A stretch of 64,000 nucleotides of DNA from Planctomycetota bacterium (GTDB taxonomy: Bacteria > Planctomycetota > UBA1135 > UBA2386): the NCBI GenBank assembly GCA_016716265.1, contig JADJWQ010000006.1, forward strand, positions 3,313,501 to 3,377,500, given 5' to 3'. The notes under the pieces are model-generated. The model was given only the letters and a program-made list of their open reading frames with translations. It had not been told where the DNA came from and made no database searches. Shown piece after piece: positions 51,474 to 59,773 of this stretch (within the stretch, counting starts at the first letter, position 1; each line of letters begins with the position of its first letter). Made by a program: the position numbers and the translations under genes.

Positions 51474-54065
51474 ATGACGGAACCGCGCCCGGATCGACCC
51501 GACCTCGAATCCCTCGTCGCCGAGTGCCTCGCGCGGCTCGACGACGAGGGCGATGCCGCGCTCGACGCGCTGTGCGCCGCGCACCCAGAGCGGGCCGGCG
51601 AGCTGCGCACGCGCATCGAGCGGCTACGCGGCGCGGGCCTCGTCGCGCCGCGCGCTCGGCCGACGCCGACCGCGATCGGCCCGTACCGAATCCTGCGCGA
51701 GCTCGGCAGCGGCGGCATGGGGCAGGTCTACCTCGCCGAGCAACGGGAGCCGATCAAGCGGCGGGTCGCGATCAAGTGCATCCGCAGCGACCTCGCGACC
51801 GGCCAGTTCGTCGCGCGCTTCGATGCCGAGCGGCAGGCGCTCGCCCTGCTCGACCACCCGGGCATCGCGCAGGTGTTCGAGACCGGCACGACCGACGACG
51901 GGCGGCCGTACTTCGTGATGGAGTACGTCGACGGCGTACCGATCACCGAGTACTGCGACGCCAGGCAGGCGACCGTCGCCGAGCGCCTCGATCTGTTCGT
52001 GCAGCTCTGCGATGCGGTGCAGCACGCGCACCAGACCGGCCTGATCCACCGCGACCTGAAGCCGGGCAACGTGCTCGTGCGCGAGCGCGACGGCGTGCCG
52101 GTCGTCAAGGTCATCGACTTCGGGCTCGCGAAAGCGATCCACCGGCCGCTCGTCGACCGCACGCTGTTCACGGAGGCCGGACAGCTGCTCGGGACGCCGG
52201 AGTACATGAGCCCCGAGCAGGCGGCGACCGACGGTGCACAGGTCGACACGCGGACCGACGTCTACGCGCTCGGCGTGATCCTCTACGAGCTACTGACCGG
52301 CGTGCTGCCGTTCGACCCCGTGCAACTCCGCCGCGCCGGCTGGCTCGAGATGGTGCGCGTGATCCGGGAGGTCGAGCCACCGGCGCCGAGCACACGGCTG
52401 TCGAGCCTCGGCGCCGGCGCCGAGGAGATCGCCCGCTCGCGCCGCACGCGGCTCGCGACCCTACGTTCGGCGGTGCGCGGCGAGCTGGACTGGATCACGC
52501 ACCGCGCGACCGAGAAGGACCGCAATCGACGCTATGCGAGCGTGTCGGAGCTCGCCGCCGACCTGCGGCGGCACCTCGCCGGCGAGCCGGTCCTCGCGCG
52601 GCCACCCAGCACCGCCTACCGGCTGAAGAAGCTCGTGCGGAGGCACCGCCTCGCCGTCGGCGTGGCGGTCGCGTTCCTGCTGACGATCGTCGCGGCACTG
52701 GTGGTCACCACGAACCTGTTCCTGGCGTCGCGCGAGAACCTGCGCCGGTTCGACCGCCTCGCCGAGCGTGACGTCGTCGACGGGCTGGTCGCCGACGCGC
52801 GCGACGTCCTGTGGCCGGACGCACCCGACGGCCCGAGCTGGCCGACCGCTCCCGACCGCGTCGCGCGGTTCGACGGTTGGCTTGCCGAGGCGCGCTCGCA
52901 GGCTGCCGCGGCGCCCCGCACGGCGAGCGAGATCGCCACGCTGCGAGCGCTCGCGCAACCAGGGCCGGGCGAGCGGGTGCTGCTCGACAATCTCGAGCGG
53001 CTGCTCGAGGCACAGCAGGGCCTGGGGGGCGCGGACGGCCTCGTCGCCGAAGTCGAGGACCGCCTCGCCTGGCTGACCGCGATGCGCGAGCTGACCGTCG
53101 ACCAGCGCGCCGCCGACTGGGCTGCCGCTGCGGACCGCGTGCGCGCGTCCGAGCGGTACGGCTTCGCGCTCGCGCCACAGCCGGGACTCGTGCCCCTCGG
53201 CCCCGATCCCCGCTCCGGGCTCGAGGAGTTCGCGCTGCTGCATCCGGGCAGCGCGCTGGGCGAGCCGCGGCGCGAGCCCGGCGCGACGATCGCGCACGCG
53301 GTCGATCAGGCGCCGGTGCTGGTCCTGATCCCCGCGGATCGCTACCGCTTCGGTGCCCAGACCGACGACCCCGACGGACCGCTCTACGACCCGGATGCGA
53401 CGGTGCGCAGCGAGGGCCCCGTGTTCGAGTTCGAGATCGAGCCGTACCTGATCGGCAAGTTCGAGATCGACCAATCGCAGTTCGCGGCGGTGACCGGCCG
53501 CACGCCGAGCTACTTCCAGAAGCCGGTGCTGCCGGAGCGTCCGGTCGAGTCGGTCACGTGGCACGACGCGATGGACTTCTGCCGGCGTATCGGCGCCACG
53601 TTGCCGACCGAGCTGCAATGGGAAGCCGCCGCGCGCGGCGGCGCGGTCACGCGCTACGCGACCGGCTTCGAGCCCGAGTCGCTCGAGGGCTTCGCGAACG
53701 TCGCCGATGCCGGTGCGCGCCGCGCGCTGAACGAGGTCTGCGTGTTCGCGACCTTCGACGACGGTCAGGTCGCGACCGCGCCGTGCGGTAGCTATGCAGC
53801 GAACGCGTTCGGGCTCCACGACGTCCACGGCAACGTGTGGGAGTGGTGCCTCGACCTGTATGTCCGCGAGTACGGGCGCGTCGACCGGCGGTCCGGCGAC
53901 GGCTACGTCGGCGGCTTCGCCGAACACCGCTGCCCGTCCCGCGGCGGCAGCTTCATGGGCGATCCGTTACGCCAGCGCCTGACGTTCCGGCTCGCCGAAT
54001 CGGCACGCAGCAGCAAGCTCGCCATCGGCTTCCGCATCGCTAGGCCCCTGATCCGCGCACCGTGA
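51474..54065 (+). CDS. Ser/Thr kinase fused to an FGE-sulfatase-like domain
   Basis: 863 aa. N-terminal ~65 residues as in planctomycete kinases. Kinase domain ~70–370: LGSGGMGQVYLAE, Lys101 (VAIKCI), HRDLKPGNV (Asp194), IDFGLAK (DFG at 215–217), LLGTPEYMSPEQA, and the late motif DWITHRATEKDRNRRYASVSELAADLRRHL. One helix near 396–420 (LAVGVAVAFLLTIVAALVV). The C-terminal ~250 residues are an FGE-sulfatase fold (DQSQFAAVTG, PTELQWEAAARGG, HGNVWEWCLDLY, SRGGSFMGDP, IGFRIAR). The copper-binding Cys pair of true formylglycine enzymes is absent (GGSFMGDP), so this domain is probably a ligand-binding sensor. Confidence 0.92.
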   Translation: MTEPRPDRPDLESLVAECLARLDDEGDAALDALCAAHPERAGELRTRIERLRGAGLVAPRARPTPTAIGPYRILRELGSGGMGQVYLAEQREPIKRRVAIKCIRSDLATGQFVARFDAERQALALLDHPGIAQVFETGTTDDGRPYFVMEYVDGVPITEYCDARQATVAERLDLFVQLCDAVQHAHQTGLIHRDLKPGNVLVRERDGVPVVKVIDFGLAKAIHRPLVDRTLFTEAGQLLGTPEYMSPEQAATDGAQVDTRTDVYALGVILYELLTGVLPFDPVQLRRAGWLEMVRVIREVEPPAPSTRLSSLGAGAEEIARSRRTRLATLRSAVRGELDWITHRATEKDRNRRYASVSELAADLRRHLAGEPVLARPPSTAYRLKKLVRRHRLAVGVAVAFLLTIVAALVVTTNLFLASRENLRRFDRLAERDVVDGLVADARDVLWPDAPDGPSWPTAPDRVARFDGWLAEARSQAAAAPRTASEIATLRALAQPGPGERVLLDNLERLLEAQQGLGGADGLVAEVEDRLAWLTAMRELTVDQRAADWAAAADRVRASERYGFALAPQPGLVPLGPDPRSGLEEFALLHPGSALGEPRREPGATIAHAVDQAPVLVLIPADRYRFGAQTDDPDGPLYDPDATVRSEGPVFEFEIEPYLIGKFEIDQSQFAAVTGRTPSYFQKPVLPERPVESVTWHDAMDFCRRIGATLPTELQWEAAARGGAVTRYATGFEPESLEGFANVADAGARRALNEVCVFATFDDGQVATAPCGSYAANAFGLHDVHGNVWEWCLDLYVREYGRVDRRSGDGYVGGFAEHRCPSRGGSFMGDPLRQRLTFRLAESARSSKLAIGFRIARPLIRAP

Positions 54066-54173
54066 GTTCGACGGGGTCGCAATCGACTGGTTCCGCGTGA
54101 CAAGTGCGTCCCGACAGTCGCTCGACGCGTGACCGACCTGCGCCAGGGGGAGTGGGCCACCTGCACGCTTCCG

Positions 54174-57100
54174 TCAGAACCCGAGCGTCCACTGGATGCC
54201 GTTCGTCAGGTCGAAGCCGAGCGGCGCGTCGGTGGGGCCGACCGCAGCCTGCAACGCGACCCGCATGCCGGCCAGCGATGCGATGTCCGGAACACCCAGG
54301 CCGTAGCGGAACGAGCCGTTGACGATCGTCAGCCCGGGGATCGCAGCGAAGCTCGGGTCGACCTCGAGTGCGCATTGCCCCGCGAGCGGCAGTCGCGACG
54401 GCACCGGAGCGGCCATGCTGAACAGCACGATGGCAGCGTGTCCGGCGCTCGAACGACCAAGCACGGAGGTGTGCGAAGCGAGCACCGGATCGCCCACGGA
54501 CCACAGCTCCGCCATCCGGCCGACGCCTCCACAGCCGGTCCCGAGCCGCTCTGCGACCGCCCCCGGGTCGAGCACGTATGGCTCGACTCCCGCGACCGGG
54601 TCGTTCACCGCCAGGTAGACGAGCCCGTTCGCGAGCTGGCCACACGGCGCGACGCCGGGAATCGACTGGCCCACGACGCGGACATCCAGCGACTGCAGTG
54701 CGCGGGTGCCGCCCGGCGTGCCGTCGGTCACCCACAGCCTGCGGTCGGCAAGCGGGAACGCGTCCTGCGCGAACAGTGCGTAGCGCTCGCCGAGCCCGAC
54801 GAAGCCCACGTCGAGGTAGATGCCCCGCGCATCGACCAGCAGCGTCGCCGCACTGCCGGTCCCGTCGGTCGCGACGACCGCGAACAGGTTGCCGCTGGTC
54901 AGCGCGTTGAATACCAGCCGGTCACCCACCGCGACGGGCGGCGTCGAGGTCAGCCACGGGCGGACCCCGAGTGCGCTGACCGGCACCGGCGCCGTTCCGA
55001 CCGCATCGACGAACCAGACCCCGCCGGATCCGGCGATCCACAGGCGGTCTGCGGTCGGCACGAGGAACTCGGCGCGCGAGCCGCCCGCGAATGCCTGCAG
55101 CGGCCCGACCGACGCCGTTCCCGACGGGCTGCCGTCGGTCGCGAACAGCTCGTAGCCGCCGGACGACCCCAGACCGACGAACCAACCGCGGTCTCGCCAG
55201 ACCTCGAGCACCGCCGGACCGAGGAAGCTCGCGTTCGTGACGCGGCTCGTGCCCGCCGAGGTGCCGTCGGTCACCCAGATCTCGTCGAACGGCGGCGCCG
55301 ACCGCGCAATCCGCAGCAGAACGCGGTCGCCGAGGCGCCGCATCCGGGCCCCGAGGTTCCCGCCGAATGGCACGACCTCGCGAATCGACCTGCCGTCCGA
55401 CGCGTATAGCGCCGTGCCGATCAGCGTCGAGCCCATGAAGAGCACCTCGTCGCCGAGGCCCACCAGTTCCTCGAGATAGACGCTCGGAGTGAGGCCGGAG
55501 CCGGCCTCGACGGCCCGCGTCGTGCCCGCGGTACCCTCGCTGACGTACAGCCGCGGACCCGTGGCGCTCGCCTCGGCGACGAAGAAGAAGCGCGAGCCGA
55601 CGACCTGGATCGGCACGCCGAATCTGCTGACCTGCCCGCGGAAGATCGGCGTCGTCCCGCCCGGCGCCCCGTTCGTCGACATCAGGGCCGGACCATCCGC
55701 GAGCGTCGCGAAGAAGACCGTACGGCCGCCGGCGCGCGCGAAGCCGAACGGCGAGCTGCCGTTGTTCGGGCCGGTCACCAGGCCGGGACGGAGGTCGCGG
55801 ACGACCGTCGTGCCGAGCACCGTGCCGTTCGTCGCCGTCGGCTCGGCTCCGAACACCGGATCGCGACTCGCGAGCCACGCGCGGCCGTAGGCGAATGCCA
55901 TCCCCCGGTTCGTCGTCGGGTCGACCCGTGCGAGCTCGGTCGTCGTTCCGCTCGCGAGGTCGATCGCGACGGCGGCCGTATACGCACTGCGGGCGATCGC
56001 GACGATGCGCGGCCCGGCGAAGCCTGCGAACGGCGGCTGGTTCAGCAACCCGCCGTCGAACAGGTACTCGAACGACGCGACGCGCGACGCCTCGATGGCG
56101 TGGGCGTCGATCCGGTAGACCGCCTGCAACGTGCCCGTATCCGCTCCGAACGCGTACATCGAGCCTCCGGACTCACCGATGAACTTCGCGATGCCGATCG
56201 TGCCGCCGCCGGGTGCGCCGATCAGCCGCGTGCCCTCGACCGTGCCGTCGGTGACGACCGCCGCGGTCGTGTCGCCCGCTGCGTACAGCGCCAGCGACCC
56301 CAGACGGGCGGACCGAGCGATGAACGCTCCAATGCCGACCGCCGGCGCGACGATCGAGGTGCCGCCCGGCGTGCCATCCGTGCTCCATACGTCCGCTTCA
56401 TTGCTGCCACCGCCCTGGCTCGGAATGGCCCCGAACGTCACGCGCCCATTCGGCAGCGCCTGGCCTCCGGACAGGAACAGGAGATTCGACGGGAGAGCAA
56501 CGCCGGTCGCGACCGTGCCGGCCCGGGTGCCATCGCTCCGCCACAGCTCGAGGCCAGGCGTCTGTGCCGCGAACAGGACCTCCGCCCCGGCGGCGGTCGC
56601 GCGCACGACCGCGAGTCGGACCGGGAGCATCCCGCGTGAAGAGCCGCTGCCGGGAACGATGTCCGCGAGCTGCAGCGTGCCGGCCGCCGTGCCGTCGGTG
56701 ATCCAGGGTTCGATGCCGCCGGCCGGCTCACCAATGTCGACGAACAGGCGGTCGCCGAACGGGACGGTCGCCCCCACCTGGATCCCGGCAGCTCCGGGAA
56801 CCAGGTCGGCGATCATCCGTGTGCCGGCGGCGGTACCGTCGGTCAGCCACAGCTCGCGGCCGTGCGTGCCGTCGTCGGCGGAGAAGAACAGCCGGTCGCC
56901 GACGGCGACCAGCTGTGCCGGAGCCGAGCCGCTCGGTCCGGGGCGGAGGTCGGCGACGAGGGTCGTCGTCGCCGCCGTCCCGAGCGAGCGGAACAGCTCG
57001 ACGCCGTGCACGCCATCGTCGGCGACGAAGAACATGCTCGCACCGACCGGCGTGAAGCCGGCCGGGTCCGACGACGCTGGCACGCTGGAAGGATCGTGGA

Positions 57101-57188
57101 GATCGGACAGCAGATGGGCTGGGAACGGCGCCGTCTGCGCGGGAATCGCGGCGGCCAGGACGCCGGCGAGGAGGGAGCTTCGGTTCAT
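54174..57188 (-). CDS. secreted ELWxxDGT-repeat protein, second paralogue
   Basis: 1004 aa. Signal peptide ends I-P-A|Q at about residue 18. Around sixteen ELWxxDGT-like repeats (ELWLTDGTAAGT, EPWITDGTAAGT, ELWRSDGTRAGT, DVWSTDGTPGGT, EIWVTDGTSAGT, RLWVTDGTPGGT), some decayed (ALMSTNGAPGGT, RLYVSEGTAGTT). The C-terminal ~120 residues start at AERLGTGCGGVG, continue with DPVLASHTSVLG, VDPSFAAIPGL, GVPDIASLAGMRVALQAAVGP and end WTLGF, the same module as in the 8867–11833 protein. Probable surface protein. Divergent from the 57581 gene. Confidence 0.85.
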   Translation of the reverse strand: MNRSSLLAGVLAAAIPAQTAPFPAHLLSDLHDPSSVPASSDPAGFTPVGASMFFVADDGVHGVELFRSLGTAATTTLVADLRPGPSGSAPAQLVAVGDRLFFSADDGTHGRELWLTDGTAAGTRMIADLVPGAAGIQVGATVPFGDRLFVDIGEPAGGIEPWITDGTAAGTLQLADIVPGSGSSRGMLPVRLAVVRATAAGAEVLFAAQTPGLELWRSDGTRAGTVATGVALPSNLLFLSGGQALPNGRVTFGAIPSQGGGSNEADVWSTDGTPGGTSIVAPAVGIGAFIARSARLGSLALYAAGDTTAAVVTDGTVEGTRLIGAPGGGTIGIAKFIGESGGSMYAFGADTGTLQAVYRIDAHAIEASRVASFEYLFDGGLLNQPPFAGFAGPRIVAIARSAYTAAVAIDLASGTTTELARVDPTTNRGMAFAYGRAWLASRDPVFGAEPTATNGTVLGTTVVRDLRPGLVTGPNNGSSPFGFARAGGRTVFFATLADGPALMSTNGAPGGTTPIFRGQVSRFGVPIQVVGSRFFFVAEASATGPRLYVSEGTAGTTRAVEAGSGLTPSVYLEELVGLGDEVLFMGSTLIGTALYASDGRSIREVVPFGGNLGARMRRLGDRVLLRIARSAPPFDEIWVTDGTSAGTSRVTNASFLGPAVLEVWRDRGWFVGLGSSGGYELFATDGSPSGTASVGPLQAFAGGSRAEFLVPTADRLWIAGSGGVWFVDAVGTAPVPVSALGVRPWLTSTPPVAVGDRLVFNALTSGNLFAVVATDGTGSAATLLVDARGIYLDVGFVGLGERYALFAQDAFPLADRRLWVTDGTPGGTRALQSLDVRVVGQSIPGVAPCGQLANGLVYLAVNDPVAGVEPYVLDPGAVAERLGTGCGGVGRMAELWSVGDPVLASHTSVLGRSSAGHAAIVLFSMAAPVPSRLPLAGQCALEVDPSFAAIPGLTIVNGSFRYGLGVPDIASLAGMRVALQAAVGPTDAPLGFDLTNGIQWTLGF

Positions 57189-57580
57189 GGTCGCAGTGCG
57201 GTTCCGCGGAGAGAGGCGCGACCGGAGACTCGATCATCGCACACGACGCGAGCCGCCGCAGAGGTCCGCGGCACGCCGCTGTGCGAAGCACCCGGCGACG
57301 ACCGCACGGCCGGGCGCCACGTCGTCGCGCCAATCCGGCGGAGCGGTGGTACCGCGACCATCCCACCCGCGCCGGCCGCCAGGCGGTCGCTGAGCCGCAC
57401 GCGCGCGCGGAGGCCACTGGCACGCCTCGCGGCGTCGCGAACCCGTCGGCGTGATCGCGGCGGTCCCGATGGGCGGCGTCCATCGCGACCCCGCGCGACG
57501 GCCCGGGCGGGTTTACCGGATCGGGAGAACCCTCGATGATCCGACGTCGCTGCGAGCCCTGCCGAGGAAGTCGACGCCCC
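57189..57580. other. divergent intergenic region, no gene seen
   Basis: 392 bases between two divergent secreted-protein genes. GC-rich throughout, with one milder patch (GGTTTACCGGATCGGG, ~57511–57526) that could hold a promoter for the plus-strand gene. Short open frames have no supporting features. Confidence 0.4.
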
Positions 57581-59062
57581 ATGCCACGCTCCATCCGAGC
57601 CCCTGTGTCCGCCGCCCTGCTTGCGGTTTCCTGTGGCCACGCGCTCGCGCAGGCGCCGTCCGACGCCGGCCCACTGATGGCCGCTCCGATCGCGATCGGC
57701 GTGACCGCTGCGACCCCCGCGCCGTCCGGCGGCGGCACCGCCACGGTCAACCAGACCTACTCGAAGATGGCCGGCTTCGACCGCGTGCGCGCCCGCTCGA
57801 CCGGTGGCGGCTCGCGACCCGACTTCACCTTCGCGGCGTTGTTCGCCGGTGCAGCGTTCGAGGTCGACGCGCTGTCGATCGGACTCGACCAGCTCAACGT
57901 GCACGATCCTTGCGGTCGCCCCGGCTTCGCGAGGTTCCCCGACAGCTCGTGGGGAGCCGTGATGTTCTCGGTCGCGGCCCCGCCGCCCGGCGGCTCGGGC
58001 GCGACCGGAGCATTGGGGCGCGAGGAGAGCTCGATCGATGGCGCGCTGGCGGACGTGTTCTCCCACATCGTGCGCGGCAGCAATGTGCCGATCGCCTACC
58101 GGCTGCGCACCGACCGCGCTCTCGACAGCCCGGAGCTCGGCCTGTTCCGGGGCGGCCCGGCACCGCAGACGGGTGACATCGTGACGATGGACGCGATGAT
58201 CCCTGCCTTCGATCTCGACGGTGAGATCCTCGCGCAGCTGCCGATCCATCCGTCGGTCTACTTCTCGGTGACCGACGCGACCAAGGCCCTCGTGCCCGCC
58301 ACCTGGTGGTCGCCGGCGGACGTCAGTGGCGCCACCATCCTGCGCAGCACGTGGGACGGCACCAGCTGGTCGACACCGAACGTGCTGGTGTCGTGGACCG
58401 AGCTCGGCCTGACCGCGATCAATGCCGACATCGACGCGCTGGCCGTGGAGGAGTCGCGCGCGCACCTGGTGTTCTCGCTGACGCGCGCCACCACGCCGGC
58501 CGGCTGGTCGCAGCTCATGTACTTCACCCGGTGCACCGACTTCCCGCTGCCGGTCCCGTACACGGCCGGCTCGCCGACCAGCCCGACCGAGGTCGCGGAC
58601 GACAGCGCCGGTGGCTCCGACACGGACATCGACGCGGTCTGCATCGTCGACCCCGGCGCCGGCATCGACCAGGCCGGCTCACCCGCGATCACGCGCGGCC
58701 TCGGCCCGTTCCTGTGGGGCACGCCGCGCGACGTGAGCGCCGTGCTGCCGTGGCCGGTGCGCATGGAGGTCGCGAGCTTCCGCGGCTTCGACCGCATCGC
58801 GGGGACGCCGACCTGGGAGATGTACGCGACGCGGATCCCGGCGAACGGTGCGTTCGCGTTCGCGTGGCCGGGCGGCACGCCGTTCGGGCCGCCGATCCTC
58901 GCGGTCGCGTCGGCGGTGCTGCCGCCCCAGGGCGGCGTCCGGCTGCAGGTCACGCTGCCGCCATTGTCGGCCACCCGGCCACCGATCCTCGTCGAGGGCG
59001 TGTGGGTCGGCCTCGGTGCCGCGGGGCTCGTCGTCTCCGACCTGACGAGGCTCTACTTCTGA
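57581..59062 (+). CDS. secreted protein of unknown function
   Basis: 493 aa from ATG 57581; an earlier ATG in frame would put an Arg/Cys-rich stretch before the signal peptide. Signal ends A-L-A|Q at about residue 23. Central segments (PDFTFAALFAGAAFEVDALSIGLDQLN, FDLDGEILAQLPIHPSVYFSVTDATKALVP) look β-rich. A region with GGSDTDIDAVCIVDPGAG is acidic. The tail (GGVRLQVTLPPLSATRPPILVEGVWVGLGAAGLVVSDLTRL) resembles the end of the shared C-terminal module. No known domain. An ECF sigma gene starts 8 bases after its stop. Confidence 0.78.
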   Translation: MPRSIRAPVSAALLAVSCGHALAQAPSDAGPLMAAPIAIGVTAATPAPSGGGTATVNQTYSKMAGFDRVRARSTGGGSRPDFTFAALFAGAAFEVDALSIGLDQLNVHDPCGRPGFARFPDSSWGAVMFSVAAPPPGGSGATGALGREESSIDGALADVFSHIVRGSNVPIAYRLRTDRALDSPELGLFRGGPAPQTGDIVTMDAMIPAFDLDGEILAQLPIHPSVYFSVTDATKALVPATWWSPADVSGATILRSTWDGTSWSTPNVLVSWTELGLTAINADIDALAVEESRAHLVFSLTRATTPAGWSQLMYFTRCTDFPLPVPYTAGSPTSPTEVADDSAGGSDTDIDAVCIVDPGAGIDQAGSPAITRGLGPFLWGTPRDVSAVLPWPVRMEVASFRGFDRIAGTPTWEMYATRIPANGAFAFAWPGGTPFGPPILAVASAVLPPQGGVRLQVTLPPLSATRPPILVEGVWVGLGAAGLVVSDLTRLYF

Positions 59063-59070
59063 GGACCGCG

Positions 59071-59676
59071 ATGGTCGACGCGAGCGGCGAATCCGATCCG
59101 CGTCGGGAGGAGGTGCCCGACGAGCGCGCGCTGCAGTCGCTGCTGATCGAGCACCTGCCGGCGCTCGAGGCCTACATCCGGCTGCAGGCCGGTGGGCTGG
59201 TGCGCCGCAAGGAGTCGCTGTCGGACCTCGTGCAGTCCGTCTGCGTCGAGGTGCTGCGCGACGCCGGGCAGTTCGAGTATCGCGGCGATGCGCCGTTCCG
59301 CGCCTGGCTGTGCCAGCAGGCGCTACACAAGATCGTCAACAAGAACGTGTTCTACTCGCGCCAACGACGCGACGCGGCGCGGGAGGTCGACGTCGTCAGC
59401 CCGGCCGCCGGGGACGACAGCGGATCGCAGCAGCTGTCGCAGGTCTACGCGACGGTGTGCACGCCGAGCCGCGTCGCCGCGGGCCGCGAGCAGGTCGAGC
59501 AGTTCGAACGCGCGTTCGACGCCCTGCCCGAGGACTACCGCGAGGCGATCGCGCTGCACAAGGTGCTCGGCCTCAGCCACCGCGAGATCGCCGAGCGGCT
59601 CGGGCGCAGCGAGGGTGCGGTGCGCAACCTGGTCTACCGCGGTCTCGCGAAGCTCGCCGAGCAGCTCGGCGACTGA
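59071..59676 (+). CDS. ECF sigma factor, planctomycete type
   Basis: 201 aa from ATG 59071, with GAGG six bases upstream overlapping the preceding stop. Region 2: LIEHLPALEAYIRLQAG, SLSDLVQSVCVEVLRD, FEYRGDAPFRAWLCQQALHKIVN. Region 4: LPEDYREAIALHKVLGLSHREIAERLGRSEGAVRNLVYRGLAKL, a clear helix-turn-helix. The DLVQSV and FRAWL forms match the planctomycete-specific ECF subgroup. No anti-sigma is adjacent; it is coupled to a secreted-protein gene upstream and followed 97 bases later by a kelch gene, so these may be part of its regulon. Confidence 0.92.
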   Translation: MVDASGESDPRREEVPDERALQSLLIEHLPALEAYIRLQAGGLVRRKESLSDLVQSVCVEVLRDAGQFEYRGDAPFRAWLCQQALHKIVNKNVFYSRQRRDAAREVDVVSPAAGDDSGSQQLSQVYATVCTPSRVAAGREQVEQFERAFDALPEDYREAIALHKVLGLSHREIAERLGRSEGAVRNLVYRGLAKLAEQLGD

Positions 59677-59773
59677 CGCGGAGTCGCGGAATCCGCCGCA
59701 ACGCCGGCGGGTGGCATTCCGCTGGGGGGCGCGCGCGTGGCGCTGCCGCGCGCACCGACCTCGACGAGAAGCC

